A DNA stretch of 64,000 bases from Saururus chinensis (GCA_035235625.1 CP141140.1:67162782-67226781); one strand, 5' to 3'; shown: positions 1-12,654, numbered from the stretch's first letter. A program made the numbers and translations. Notes: generated by a model from the sequence alone, not told the origin.

Positions 1-112
1 CCACTTCGGAAAAAGAAACTTATGATATTCTTTTTAAAGTACCTAATTACTGTATTTAGAACAAATATTTTTTATAAATAGAGTTATTAATTTAAGATGA
101 AGTGAGTAATAC
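1..112. mobile_element. Stowaway-like MITE fragment cut by the window edge
   Basis: The segment resembles the inner and right part of the longer Stowaway-type MITE at 46619-46817. Both share a run containing 'cttatgatattcttttt' and end in an 'agagttattaatttaagatg' type tail. The left end lies outside the window. Non-coding. Confidence 0.45.
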
Positions 113-490
113 AAATAACGCCGTCCTAGCTCTTGATTCTAGAAACGATGAAATTACTAATAAATTGTTGAGATTGTGATATATTGCACTTATAAAACCA
201 ATTAAAGGATATGAATCAATAGTTACCACCATCCAATCAATCTCTTTTAGTTCCATTCCACCAAACTTCTAGCATTAATACACGGTAGGAATTTAAATAA
301 GAAAATGAGTACCTACACAGTGTTTTGGCCATCAGCACATGGGAGTCGTTGGATTTGGAATTCGAAGCTTCCATTTAAGATTGTTCCAAATGGCAGCCAC
401 GGCCATTTGAGATAGCAGCCGCAGATTTCAAATCCAACTACTGTCTGGTGCTTGGCGCTAATATTGCCCAATGCATTACATTGAAACTCA

Positions 491-1090
491 TAAGAAAGTT
501 GCCAAGTACTTTGTGATTTAACAAACTAGAGATTAATTGTACGATTGAAGGAGCAAGTAGATGTCCACAAATTTACGCCACTTAATACTAATAATAGACT
601 TTGTGAGTGTAGACAAGAAAGTTGCCATTAATTTGTGTTTAACAAATTGGGAGATGGAAGTTTTTTTTATTCCACATTGACAATGAGCCCAGTATAAGGA
701 ATGCATTAGAATATTTTATCTATGAAATCGATAGTGTACACACTAACGCATATTAATATCATGGGTATTGTGATGTACATTAGTTTGTATGTTGTCGATC
801 TCAAATATCTCACGTTAGGCTTTTTGTCAATGTGGAGCATTAAAAGCGCTTCCCTGATAAATAAGTTTGATTAAAAGAGCAAGTAGATATTCACAAATTT
901 AACAAAACAAAAATGAAGTTATGATCACTGAAGGAGCAATTAGCTTCTTTGAATTTATACTACTGTGCACTATTAACACTTTATTACGGGTGAAAATAAG
1001 AACGTTGTAATTAATTCATGATTAACATATTGGAAATTAAGTATGATTGAAGGAGAAAGTAGATGCCCTTACAAAGTGAGCACCTTATGT
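491..1090. repeat. Three degenerate direct repeats, the middle one split by a MITE
   Basis: Units starting near 491, 615 and 998 share a block that begins 'aagaaagttgcc' and ends '(t)gattgaaggagcaagtagatg'. The second unit is interrupted by the MITE at 656-853 and resumes near 862. A shorter copy of 'gaaggagcaattag' lies near 935. Non-coding; function unknown. Confidence 0.55.
656..853. mobile_element. Foldback MITE, family A (copy 1)
   Basis: About 198 bp of near-palindromic DNA. The left end 'ggaag...ccacattgacaatgagcc' is the reverse complement of the right end '...tgtcaatgtggagcattaaaagcgcttcc', with internal arms around 'cacactaacgcatattaat'. Comparison with the neighbouring repeat units allows a 3-bp target duplication GAT, but this is weak. 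Relatives in the window lie near 1603, 13083, 38232, 52820 and 63654. Superfamily not assigned. Confidence 0.75.
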
Positions 1091-1602
1091 ACTCTAGCTT
1101 ACTAAAGTTCAATCAAACTTTAAAATGTAAATGAAAGTGGATTCAAAATAAATATGACAAAACTAGTATGCTTTATCTGACGCCAACTTTGAGAAACCCG
1201 TGAAATTAATTTAAAGGTCACGTGATATTATTTTTTAGACAAAATTACCCTTCTTCCAGTTTCTTCCTTACACTTCTCCTTAACCCCTTCTACTTACCTA
1301 TTTCTTCCAGTTTCTTAGAGCTTGCGTCCTAAAGCTTGCTCTTAGGACTAGATGCCAGTTTCGTCATATTTAAGGGTTTTAGACATTAACTATAAATTTT
1401 TTTATCAATCTGTCATTAACTCTAATGTGCATCTTACTCACAATCTCCTGATTTGTTTTGATGTAAGTATTATGAGATTTGATCCCGGTAATATCCAAAG
1501 GATTAAATTTGGTCCTACTGAGAGTATGATTTTATGGGACTGATATGCGTTAATAGAGAAACATGTTGTGGTTTATATATGGTTTAGGATAATTATCTTG
1601 GC
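1090..1602. other. Intergenic, no recognisable feature
   Basis: AT-rich sequence. The short ORF at 1352-1543 has no coding character that I recognise, and I see no RNA gene or transposon end. Confidence 0.5.
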
Positions 1603-2420
1603 GGAAGCATTTTCTATGTTCTTCACAGACAATAAGCCCAACATAAGAAACAAAAGGGAGCCCTTGATATTTAATATCGATAATGCACATGATAGCACAC
1701 ATTATCATTAATGGTATTGACATTACCGCTAATGCTAATGTGAACTAGCATATTGTTATGGACCTGGTCCGAACACCTTTGTAAATACCTTATAAATATC
1801 TTTTAATGTCTTTATTTATATTTTTATGTATTTTTTTTATTTTTATATAATCATACTCGTTGAGCCACTTTGGTTGCCACTCTAGCAAAATGCAAAAAAT
1901 CTTTTGTGTTATATAGGAGGAGGGTAGTGTTTATGAGGTTGGCTCATGCATTACTTTGTAAACGCATTGATAGTGAATGGAATCAATCTTTGGGCTTGTG
2001 TCCATTTGTTTCTTTGTAATGTGTCACTCTCGTTCTCCTACCTCTTGTTTTGCAAGGCCCTTCGTATGTGATGCGCATAGTGCCTTACCAAACAAAAACA
2101 CTTATTGCACTCAAAAGGCTAACTTGCTAGGCGAAGGCCTCACAAGTGTTGCATGATAACTTGTCCATCGAGCAAGGTCGTGACCGTTGGTATCATAGCT
2201 TTGGTTTATGCGACATTTCTTTCGATTCAATCAAACTTCGAAAGGGATATCGAAGTCAGTGGTGGAGGCAAGCGGGGTAGAAGAGCCCACTTCGATGCCA
2301 TCAAAGACAGTAAAAGATATTTACAATGTATTTACCAAAGTGTTTGGATAGGTCCATGACAATGTACACCATTAATCTCATGGATAAAGAGCTCTTATGT
2401 GTTCCTATTGCTAGGAGCTT
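1603..2420. mobile_element. MITE family A (copy 2), interrupted by another element
   Basis: The left part, 1603-1754, begins 'ggaagcattttctatg' and has the family's inner inverted repeat (TGATAGCACACATTATC, ACTAGCATATTG). The family's right half appears to resume after 2360 as a diverged 'gagctcttatg...ttcctattgctagg' segment. The element at 1755-2359 lies between the two halves. Confidence 0.5.
1755..2359. mobile_element. 605-bp inverted-repeat element nested in a MITE
   Basis: The first about 55 bp ('ttatggacctggtccgaac...taaatatcttttaatgtcttt') match, at roughly 80% by eye, the reverse complement of the last about 55 bp (2308-2359). No transposase is visible; the ORF at 2153-2359 inside it looks fortuitous. 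The target duplication is not clear, so the superfamily is open. Confidence 0.55.
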
Positions 2421-2743
2421 TGATACTGAGGAATGTAGAAAATGTTTCGTATCCTAGTGCTCCTGTCATTAGTTTCATAAGCCTAGTGGATAAGAACAAA
2501 AAGTACACAGCTTTGGAGTGCAAAATAATTTGTTTACGCTTACTAGAGGATATTGTTCTCACCCAAGTACTAATTTTGCAAATTGATGAAGGAGATGAAT
2601 GATATGCCCATAATGAAGAGAAAAGTAAGCAAATTGATTCTAACATATTTAGGAAAGATCAATAACAAATGTGCTTTCATCTTACAACTCCAACAAAAGT
2701 CATTCAAATATACGAGTTGCATTAAGTTTAAATTTAATATATA
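2421..2743. other. Intergenic, no recognisable feature
   Basis: Short ORFs overlap on both strands (2395-2646), but neither matches a family that I recognise. Confidence 0.45.
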
Positions 2744-2938
2744 TCCCCTCTATCTTAAATAAATAGTTCTATTTAAAAAAAATTATTTCATATTAATAGC
2801 TCTATTTTATTTAATTTGAGTGGTTAGGTACTTAAAAAAGAATATTATAAGCTTATCTTTTCTTTTTTAAGATGTGAGTTCACCATTTAATAAAAATACT
2901 ATTTTTTAAAATGTAGTTATTAATATTAAATGAACAGA
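2744..2938. mobile_element. Stowaway-like MITE, degenerate
   Basis: The order of blocks matches the intact copy at 46619-46817: an 'atattaatagctctatttt' block, then 'gtggttaggtacttaaaaaa', 'ataagcttat', 'gatgtgagttcaccatttaataaaa' and 'gttattaatatt'. The GGAGGGAGTA terminus is not preserved. Confidence 0.5.
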
Positions 2939-3157
2939 CTATGATCTAAATTACATATAAATATACATGTACCTAAAAAGCAATTCTAAATTTGAGTTTA
3001 TTTCAACTTCAATCAACCCAACTCAACTTCCATTGAGTGGATGAATATTCATACACCATCAGTAAATTGAAACTCTGGTTTGGTGTCTGTATACTTGTCC
3101 ATCTAAATTTTTTTGCCCAACTAATTCACTAGACGAAATATTGTATTACCTAAACAC

Positions 3158-3332
3158 TTCATCCATCCCATAATAATGGCTTTATTTGATAAAAAAGTTT
3201 ATTTTATATTAATAATTATATTTTATTTGATTTAAGTGGTTGAGTACTTAAAAAAAAGTAACATAAGCTTAAGTTTTATCATTTAATAAAAATTATTAAT
3301 TTTCTAAATATTAAGATGGGATAGAGGGAGTA
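3158..3332. mobile_element. Stowaway-like MITE
   Basis: Begins 'ttcatccatcccataataatgg' and ends 'atgggatagagggagta'. The ends are imperfect inverted repeats of the CTCCCTCCATCCCA type that is typical of plant Stowaway MITEs. The interior shares the 'gagtacttaaaaaa' and 'cataagctta' blocks with the copies near 2744 and 46619. Confidence 0.6.
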
Positions 3333-3568
3333 CATCATTTACTTATGTAAAATTTCAGATTTAAATGCTCACTACTACTATAAAATACTTAAATCCACTT
3401 TTAACCATCATTTCATTATTTATGAACAGGTTTTATATTCTAATTCAATCTAATAATATATCATAATTTAATCAATATGTTAATAAAAAGCATTCAAAAC
3501 ATTAATGATTTAAAGATAATTTATTAATGAATGTCATCAATGATTTTTCTAACGCATGTTCAAAATAC

Positions 3569-3707
<139 letters not shown>

Positions 3708-3862
3708 TTGTTAATATATACCTGATATATATGCTAAATGTATACAGGCTTCACGATTCGAATCAAGTGACCCATCAGAGACAAGCGGGTTTTGATCACC
3801 AGCCCCCCTCTTATGACATGTCACCCGATTAAATATATATATATATATACACATACACACAC

Positions 3863-5428
<1,566 letters not shown>

Positions 5429-5689
5429 CTTTGATAGGCGTAGGCTACAAGAATACAGTCTAATGGCAGAATCAATAAAGGCCTCGAAAGAGAAGAAGAA
5501 AATAATTTATTGGAGGAGACTGAGACTAGGAATAAACAATTTCCCTAGTGGACTGCAACTATCAAAGGAGCTCATTGAATCAAAACTAGGAAGGAATCAG
5601 GAAGGAAGTCAATATTGGAGGAGACTACAATTGCGAGCAACTTATTATCTCCAAGCCACTATTAGATGTTCTAATAGGTGAGTGCTCGA

Positions 5690-5985
5690 ATGACTCACAA
5701 GAAGTGTTTAACATCAGAGGGGAAATAGTATCCCTTAGTGAGGAGGACATTGCATTGATCATGGGTTTGAAGACGAAAGGAAACCTATTGCAGTTGACAG
5801 TAGCAACGGGAAGGTTGCCCATGACAAGGGGCAATTTTTCAAAAGATTATTTGCAGGGAAGAGGCCAGAGAAGAATCTAATTGAAGAAATTTTGAAGGAA
5901 GTAGTAGAAAATAGGTGTGTTATCTTCAACAAAAATAGGAATTGTGTATCATTGACTTTTGTCTGCAATGAGCCATTTAAGCTAA
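5690..5985 (+). pseudogene. Decayed coding fragment, possibly plant mobile-domain/DUF1985-like
   Basis: One frame from about 5693 reads a FNIRGEIVSLSEEDIALIMG stretch and stays open to a stop at about 5880. A second frame continues to about 5985 (VENRCVIFNKN...), so at least one frameshift is present. The pattern of hydrophobic residues, 'seeDIalImGL' and Gly recalls the plant mobile domain/DUF1985 proteins that often travel with Mutator-like elements and Ulp1-type genes. I recognise the pattern only loosely. Upstream (5460-5690) the block 'ttggaggagact' occurs twice. No intact start or splice structure is visible, so it is probably a transposon-borne relic. Confidence 0.3.
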
Positions 5986-6682
5986 AGTGAGCCAATACTA
6001 CTGGTGATTTATCTCTATTCACAATCTGGTTCATTTTCATATATGGTGATTTATTATTGTTGTTAAACTCTTTAATCTCCACATACAATGATAATACTTC
6101 TTTATTTGCCTTTTTATGAATAAAAGACATTGATTGTAGGTCTTCATTGTCTTCTAATTCATACAGAATGGATGATTGTAAAGATGAAATCAAATACTTC
6201 AGAGTCATATTACCATTAATGACAAGTCATTCTTTGACTTGAACTAGTAGCTTGTTGAACGTCACCGAGGGAACAATTTTCATTAATTGCAGTTTTCCAC
6301 CTACATACACCCCAACATTGCCCATCGCTCTATTATAATGTATGTAAATATCAATCCTCTCTGTTATATTAGTTAAAGGGTGACCTGATCGGCCAAAATG
6401 AAGTTTTTTTCATCCGGAATAACCTCCATAATAGAAAAAATAGGCTTTTATTGTTTCTAGAGACTAGTTGATGAGTCACTGTTAGTCATCTTCTGTCGGC
6501 GAACTCCACCTTACCGCTGATAATTCATTTGCACCAGAATGACGCTCAACTATTTATTAATGAGGGTTTGTATGGGGATTGTGTTTATTTAAACTTAAGT
6601 ATAGTTTTATCCTAAAGCAAGTAATATAACATTTAATGTTAAGAAGCAAAGAATATGAAATTTTGGCACATGCGGCTAAGTA
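5986..6682. other. Intergenic, no recognisable feature
   Basis: A minus-strand ORF spans 5759-6208, but it is antisense to the fragment above and matches nothing that I know. The rest is AT-rich without visible structure. Confidence 0.45.
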
Positions 6683-6770
6683 ATATGGAAAAAACTCTAA
6701 GAAATAAGTGTAGTTTTTCAAAATAAATTTTAGTTTATTTTGAAAAATCAAATAGAACACTTATTTTGAG
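6683..6770. repeat. Hairpin, Stowaway-like remnant
   Basis: The arm 'aagtgtagtttttcaaaataaa' pairs imperfectly with 'tttattttgaaaaatcaaatagaacactt' around a 6-nt loop. The 'aataagtg' ends are usual in plant MITEs of the Stowaway type. Confidence 0.5.
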
Positions 6771-7089
6771 ACAACAAAAAAAATTCTTTATATTATATAA
6801 TATATGCTACTTTTTTATGTTCCCACTCCCTTATATTTTGTATTCCTTCTTTTAGTGTTTTTAATTATAATTTTTTATTTGTGTTCCCGCCCCCTTATAT
6901 TTGTTGATTTCAAAGAGGATTAATTTAGAATAGTGGGCCACCAAGTTTTAACTAATTTTCATTCAAGCTTGTGGAATTGTCAACTCTTTCATTTTGGATA
7001 AACATTGCAAGATGTGATGATTGCTTTCTACTTATCAAAACATGATCAAATTTCATAGAATCAAAAGCCTACCAATTTGCAATTAATCA

Positions 7090-7240
7090 TTTTTAAACTT
7101 GCCAATCTAGCCGATGGTGTGTTGGATACGACGTCCTTTGTCAAGTGAAAGGTCTCATATTTGAGTCATGACTATGGCACCTTTGGGAGGAGGGGTCAAT
7201 GTGTAGTACTAAAAGAAAAAATTCTCAAACCCACCCCCAT
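7090..7240 (+). mobile_element. Probable tRNA-derived SINE
   Basis: A box-A-like TAGCCGATGGTG (7108-7119) is followed about 40 bp later by a box-B-like segment within GGTCTCATATTTGAGTC (7151-7167). This is the spacing and order of an internal RNA polymerase III promoter in plant SINEs. No clear target duplication or terminal tract is visible, so the copy is old. Confidence 0.5.
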
Positions 7241-7984
7241 TTGACATTACGAGGCTTGAGGCTTGCTCTTCAACTACTTCATTGAAGACCTAAAATTAGG
7301 TTTGATGTGAAATCTGAATTTATTTTAATTTTTTTATTACCAACCATAATTCACATTCGGTAGTGAATTTTTAGAATTTTTTCTAAAAAAATTCAACACC
7401 CAAATAGCCCCTTAGAATAGTGTCAAATTCCATGCCATCAATTACTAAGTCCACTAAGGCTAAATGGATGAGATCTACCTATTACCATGCCATCAATTTC
7501 TTTTAACTATTATCTAACATTATGTATTAGCATAGTAGAATTTCTCTAAATTATGATGAGTAGGATGTGTGGCTCATTGGAAAAAATTCCATATTACTTG
7601 TCATAAAGAGGAATGGCAAAGAAAATTATGATTAGCAATCTACTTCTTGCATTGAACTCTTGCAAATATTGGGTACAAATAGACATTATTAGATAAAAAG
7701 TCTTTATGCAACTTCAATCTCTATATAATGTCATTAAGGAACTAGATATTTTTGGAGATTAAATTTCTAATAGCTAAAACTCAAAGAGGAAGGTTGGAGG
7801 GATCAACCCCTCATGTGATGCTCATAACTATTATAGGAGTTTATTCTTAAATGTTATTTTTCCCTATATATTTGTATGTAAAAAAGGACTGGAGATGGAA
7901 GGGCTTGACCCCTAAAAATTTGGCCCAAGACATAAAAGATCGTGTATGTAAAAAAACTTATTGAGCTTGTTATTGGATGGAAAA

Positions 7985-8230
7985 GATAAGTCACATTTGA
8001 CAATAAGAGATTTACTTTTTTCTATCTAATCATAGGCAGAGTAGGCTTTTTGCATAAAGAAAGTGAAATAAGAATTTTATTTTCTATATTTAAGGCCTTC
8101 TCTACAAAAAAAGAAAATGATATTTCTATTCTATTTTTTTTATACAAAAAGCCTATTCCACCTTGGATTAGAAAGAAAAAAGAAAATGATATTTCTATTC
8201 TAAATTATCGGATGTGATTCACCTCTTACA
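7985..8230. mobile_element. Inverted-repeat (foldback) MITE
   Basis: The segment folds on itself. 'tctaatcataggcagagtag' and 'gctttttgcata' on the left pair with the reverse complement of 'tatacaaaaagcctattcca' and 'ccttggattaga' on the right. The outer parts 'tcacatttgac' and 'gatgtgattc' also pair. No coding sequence and no clear target duplication. Confidence 0.6.
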
Positions 8231-8700
8231 AAAAACAGTTACAGCGAGTCAAATTCAAGAATGAAGTGAGAGAGTTGATGGTAATGCTGTTGCTCACTCA
8301 TTGGCGAAGCAAGCTCTTTTTTTTTTTAGTGAACGTGTTTAGCTTGAAGCTTGTTCTCACTTTTTATATCTCCCCTTGCAAGGGGGATTTGTAATTCTCT
8401 CGTTTAATAAAATTTTCTTCTAAAAAAACAACTAGGTAAGATATGTTTCTTATATTTGCCATGGAGGCAAAGTTTTCCCTATAATTTTAACGTTTAAAAT
8501 GGGAGCTGATTACATGTTTTTTCCTTTTGTTGTAACGTCTATTATAGGTGAAAAGTGTGGGTTATTAGCTCCTAGCAAATTTCTAGTTTGCAATTAGATT
8601 AAGTGTATATAATTTTTTAAATTTAATAAAAACTTTACACATAAAACAAAAAAAAGTTCTCTAGGTAAGAGTGAGAATGTGAAATAACAGAAAGCTAGTT

Positions 8701-8813
8701 AGGGGTCCGTTTGGTTGGAAGAGGTTTTGGTAAGATTATTTCAAAATGATGTGACATTTAATAAAATAATATATAATTTAAAATTATTTTTTAAAAAAAT
8801 ATCCAAACGTGTT
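8701..8813. mobile_element. Short hAT- or Harbinger-type MITE candidate
   Basis: Begins 'aggggtccgtttggttgg' and ends 'atatccaaacgt', the usual 'GGTCCGTTTGG ... CCAAACG' pattern of small plant MITEs. The inverted repeat is short and the target site is unclear. Confidence 0.35.
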
Positions 8814-9391
8814 AAAATTTAATAAAAAAAAAGAAAAAAAAGTAATTGACTGCATTTTAATGTTTGGACCATGTAAAAGGGCAAATGTGTAACTTCGTAG
8901 CTGCGAGCTAGATCCTTCCGGGAAGCCAGCCAGCCGGGCCTCGGCCTCGGGGGTGTCGAAGTCCGTGTTATCACGTTGCTGGGGAGCTTTTTCAAGCGTT
9001 TGGGACGCGGGGCCTACGCAGATGTAATTAAGCATCTGGGTGAACGCTTAAACACAGTCTTAATCACCCATTAATCCCTCATTTGTCCCCCGCTATTTAC
9101 CTCCTCAGAGCCTGCCCCACCATTGCCACCTCCAGCAGCAAGTCTACAGTGGAAGGGAGAGCCCAGAGGGAAGGAGAAAGGACCGCCACCACCCGAGCTC
9201 AGGCCCATACGCGGCCTAAAAGCAGGGGACCCACTGCCTGTGCTTGTCGTCTTCCTCTGTCTTTTGCCTCTTTTTATCCCCCTCCCACCGCTGCTTCCTT
9301 CTCTGATGCTCTCCAGCTTTTCTTACCCTTATCTCTTTCCCTCTCTCTCTCTCTCTCTGGTGGTGTGCTGCAGCAGACCTCTTGTGGAAAG

Positions 9392-9406
9392 ATGAGCGGG
9401 TTCTGA
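9392..9406 (+). CDS. uORF 1 (MSGF) in the EIN3-like leader
   Basis: ATG at 9392 and TGA at 9404-9406, four codons. The last base of its stop is the A of the next uORF's ATG (TGATGG), an arrangement that favours termination-reinitiation. If transcription starts upstream of 9083, this is the 3' end of a longer upstream ORF (9083-9406). Confidence 0.4.
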   Translation: MSGF

Positions 9407-9438
9407 TGGCGGAAACGAAGATTCACCGACCCGAATAA
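9406..9438 (+). CDS. uORF 2 (MAETKIHRPE) in the EIN3-like leader
   Basis: ATG at 9406 in good context (TGATGGC) and TAA at 9436-9438, ten codons, ending three bases before the splice donor. After splicing, the remaining leader (10743-10827) has no ATG, so these two are the last uORFs before the main start. A regulatory effect is inferred. Confidence 0.4.
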   Translation: MAETKIHRPE

Positions 9439-9441
9439 CAG

Positions 9442-10742
9442 GTCAGTAGTTGGAATTGGAGTCGATTCTCTGCCGTTCTCTCTAGCTTGCTCTTGTGGGT
9501 GTTGTTGCAATAGAGCTGGATGTTTTGACCAACCCTTTTGTTTTCTGAATCAGCTTGTCATGCTGCTCTCTGCTCTTCTGCTATTTTTTTGTTTCCTTGA
9601 TCCTGGGCGTGTATGATTTTGGAATTATAGTTTTTGCAGCTGTTTTTCTTTTTTTGGCTTTTTTAATCAGTACCACCTTTTGTTTTCTGCTGTTGACTTT
9701 GGTGTCTGACTTCAATTCATGCCTTGTGTGTTGTTTGATCCATCTCTTCTCTGTTGCTACTTCTCATACGCTGAGACTTGATCTGTTTTCCCTTTCTCTT
9801 CTCTCCTTTTCATCCTTTTATGATTAGTTGTCCAACTTTGTGTTTCCCGTTTCATGTTGGATCGTGACAATTCAATTTCCTCTCTTTGATTTCGTTTTAT
9901 GTATCTGGATTTTGGGCGAAATCTTGTTTTTGATTTGCGCGCTATCTCGTGCTTAACTGGTTTTGCGTTTGGCTGCCCTTAAAAACTTACTAAACGATAG
10001 ATTCCTGCTACCCAATATCATTTTCTTCATAGTTTCATATGATGACTTTTCTGTAATTCTTCTACGCTTTTTCTTGAAATGGCTGGAACGTTTTCTCTCT
10101 GTCTTCAATCGTAGGTAAATCGTGTTAGAGTCTTTTTTTTATGGAAGGCTGAGTTCCATCTGCCGAGTTCGTTACCTTAGGCGATTATTGAAGCTGGATG
10201 TTATTGTTGCCTTTCCATGCCTTGTCGATTTTGGGTTCCTAATATAATTGTAGGAGTATATGTGCCTTTCAATATCTTATTTTTTTTCTCTAACTTTGGA
10301 ATTTTGTTTGATCTTATGAGGGAAATAATGGAAGAAAAGAGGGCCGAGTTTTCAATACATCCTCTCGCTATATTTGTTGCATGTGATATGGCTTGTGTCC
10401 ATGGCTGGAAACTTGGATAAATTCTTTTTGTTCCATTCTGGCCATCGTCCCTATTCACTTCTCTTTGAATCTTCCGTTAAGTCTGTGATCATTTAATTTA
10501 TACCAAAAGGATCCATTAAGTGCTTTCTATATTTGCTACATGGCCTTAACTGCCTCGCTCGATGTTGCAAGCTTGTCTCTTTCAACCTTTCTTGTAGGGG
10601 AAAGATGTTTTGTTTCTATTTTTTGGAATAGATATTTTAACTTTATCTTAATAGCAGATAATGTGTAACTATCTAGTATTCTAGTGGTGTATTTCATGGG
10701 GACCTATTCTGATTGATTTTCATGATCAGTTTCCTTTTCCAG
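9442..10742 (+). other. Leader intron of the EIN3-like gene
   Basis: Donor GTCAGT at 9442. Acceptor after a pyrimidine run, 'tttccttttccag', ending at 10742. The 1301-bp interval is T-rich, as plant introns are. ORFs within it (9555-9827, 10217-10420) are not supported as genes. A long leader intron ahead of an intronless CDS is the usual arrangement for EIN3/EIL genes. Confidence 0.8.
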
Positions 10743-10827
10743 GATAGATTACAAGGCATTGGAAACTTCAATTAGCAAGAAAACCTGCAGGAGGCATTCA
10801 TTCAACTAAGAATCTAAGGATTTAGCG

Positions 10828-12654
10828 ATGATGATTATGTTTGAGGAAATGGCTAACATGGAATTTGCTCCTCTCCCTTCTAGCGAGGGAGACCCTGTAC
10901 CCGAAAACGAGCCTGAGATGCTTCAAGATGATGATTACAGTGAAGAAGAGATTGATGTGGATGAACTGGAGAGGAGGATGTGGCGGGACAGGATGCGCCT
11001 CCGCCGTTTAAAGGAGCAGAACAAAATGAAGGAAGCCTCTGGTTGCAGCGACACCAGCAAGCAGAGGCAATCACAGGAGCAGGCGCGCCGCAAGAAGATG
11101 TCACGCGCCCAGGATGGGATACTCAAATATATGCTCAAGATGATGGAGGTTTGCAAGGCTCAGGGCTTTGTCTATGGCATCATCCCTGAGAAGGGTAAAC
11201 CAGTCAGCGGGGCCTCGGATAATCTCCGTGCCTGGTGGAAGGAAAAGGTTAAATTTGACCGCAATGGGCCTGCAGCCATTGCCAAGTACCAGGCAGACCA
11301 TAACATTTCTGGTGCAAATGAGGAGAGTTCCTCTGTGGCTCCTACCCCTCACACCCTGCAGGAGCTTCAGGACACCACCTTGGGTTCCCTTCTTTCTGCA
11401 TTGATGCAGCACTGTGATCCTCCGCAGAGGAGGTTTCCTTTGGAAAAGGGGGTGGCTCCACCTTGGTGGCCGACAGGAAGGGAGGAGTGGTGGCCCCAGC
11501 TGGGCCTGCCGAAGGACCAAGGCCCTCCTCCTTACAAGAAGCCTCATGATCTGAAGAAGGCTTGGAAAGTGAGTGTCCTCACAGCTGTGATCAAACACAT
11601 GTCACCAGACATTGCCAAGATCCGGAAGCTTGTTAGGCAATCCAAATGCCTTCAGGATAAGATGACTGCCAAAGAAAGTGCGACTTGGCTGGCAGTGATA
11701 AACCAAGAGGAGTCTCTCTGTCGTCAGCTCAACCCGGAGGCTTGCCCTCCTCCTTCCCTTAATGGAAGTTACACTTTCAGTAGCGGGAGTGAATATGATG
11801 TGGAAGGGGTTGAAGATGATGCCTCCATTGAGATGCCAGAGTGCAAGCCTCGCGATCTTGGGCTGTTCAATCTGGCAATGGGAGTCCCTCCTACTCTGAT
11901 CAAGGGTGACTGCAATAGCGGTGACTTCATCCGAAAGAGGAAGCCAGGACTCGAGCCTGAGCAGCATCTGATACAGGACCAGAAAATCTTCACCTGTGAG
12001 CATGTCCAGTGCCCTTACCATGATATGCGTCTTGGGTTTCTTGATATAAATTCGAGGAACAATCATCAGTCCAACTGCCCATGTCGTCCAAGTTACAGTA
12101 CTACAAGTACTGGGATGGCTACGTTTGCAATCCAGCACGAGAAACAGCCCGTCTTCTCTGTACCCTTTCCTCAGCCAAAACCTGGGATGACGCCACCAAA
12201 TTCCTGCCCTCAGAACATGACCATGTCAAGCTTGGGGATTCCCTCAGAAGGAGAGAAGTCTATCAATGATCTGATGTCATTCTATGAGAATAATGTTCAA
12301 CAGTTGAACAAGAACCCCAGTCGCGGTGGTGTGAACCTTGTGGGCGAACAGACTGCTTCACCACCAAAGATCCACATGGAAGATCATTTTCCAGAGCATG
12401 GAACTTTGATGGATGGCTGCGTGTTTGATGATGCCAATGCCCACATGAACGCCAATTTCCTTCTCAGAGGAGAATCCCCATTTGAGCAATGTAAATTGTT
12501 TGACTCCCACTTCGATGGCAACTCCAGCGAGAGTGACTTCACTTTTGGTTCTCCTTATAATCAATTGCCACAGATGGATTTCTCGGAATCCTTGCCCAGG
12601 GGAACAGCAAATGATCTGGAGCCCAAGCAGGAGAGCTCGTACTGGTTCTGCTGA
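10828..12654 (+). CDS. EIN3-like (EIL) ethylene-response transcription factor, 608 aa
   Basis: This nuclear DNA-binding protein acts downstream of EIN2 and switches on ethylene-response genes such as ERF1. In the family its level is set by EBF1/EBF2 F-box-mediated degradation. The sequence shows an acidic N-terminus (about 22-48, with [18 protein letters not shown]), then the highly conserved EIN3 DNA-binding region at about 80-310. That region includes [40 protein letters not shown], the WWPTG...WWPQLGLP segment and [20 protein letters not shown]. An acidic stretch follows (about 325-340). The C-terminus is low in complexity, with a Cys/His patch ([14 protein letters not shown]), and ends in YWFC. 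The length is close to the 628 residues of Arabidopsis EIN3. The CDS is a single exon and starts at the first ATG after the leader splice site. The N-terminus ([12 protein letters not shown]) and PENEPE motif fit the EIN3/EIL1 subgroup. No break is seen, so the gene appears functional. Confidence 0.96.
   Translation: MMIMFEEMANMEFAPLPSSEGDPVPENEPEMLQDDDYSEEEIDVDELERRMWRDRMRLRRLKEQNKMKEASGCSDTSKQRQSQEQARRKKMSRAQDGILKYMLKMMEVCKAQGFVYGIIPEKGKPVSGASDNLRAWWKEKVKFDRNGPAAIAKYQADHNISGANEESSSVAPTPHTLQELQDTTLGSLLSALMQHCDPPQRRFPLEKGVAPPWWPTGREEWWPQLGLPKDQGPPPYKKPHDLKKAWKVSVLTAVIKHMSPDIAKIRKLVRQSKCLQDKMTAKESATWLAVINQEESLCRQLNPEACPPPSLNGSYTFSSGSEYDVEGVEDDASIEMPECKPRDLGLFNLAMGVPPTLIKGDCNSGDFIRKRKPGLEPEQHLIQDQKIFTCEHVQCPYHDMRLGFLDINSRNNHQSNCPCRPSYSTTSTGMATFAIQHEKQPVFSVPFPQPKPGMTPPNSCPQNMTMSSLGIPSEGEKSINDLMSFYENNVQQLNKNPSRGGVNLVGEQTASPPKIHMEDHFPEHGTLMDGCVFDDANAHMNANFLLRGESPFEQCKLFDSHFDGNSSESDFTFGSPYNQLPQMDFSESLPRGTANDLEPKQESSYWFC

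Larger units (their letters stand above)
9085..9441 (+). promoter_or_regulatory. Promoter end and 5' leader exon of the EIN3-like gene
   Basis: GC content rises sharply from about 8880. A weak TATA-like 'ctatttacc' sits at 9093, and a CT tract (9341-9359) that is typical of plant leaders lies upstream of a donor site CAG|GTCAGT at 9441/9442. The transcription start is inferred to fall near 9120 and is not fixed by the sequence. The exon carries two tiny uORFs, listed separately. Confidence 0.6.

Noticed and set aside
2187..2200. Primer-binding-site-like TTGGTATCATAGC, suggesting an LTR retrotransposon
   Set aside because: No matching LTR pair flanks it, no CA precedes it, and it lies inside an inverted-repeat element. 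Treated as chance.
9083..9406. Two overlapping ORFs of about 90-107 codons ahead of the EIN3-like gene
   Set aside because: They overlap the promoter and leader exon, are Pro/Ser/Leu-rich from CT-rich DNA, and have no recognisable domain. Only their 3' end matters, as a uORF.
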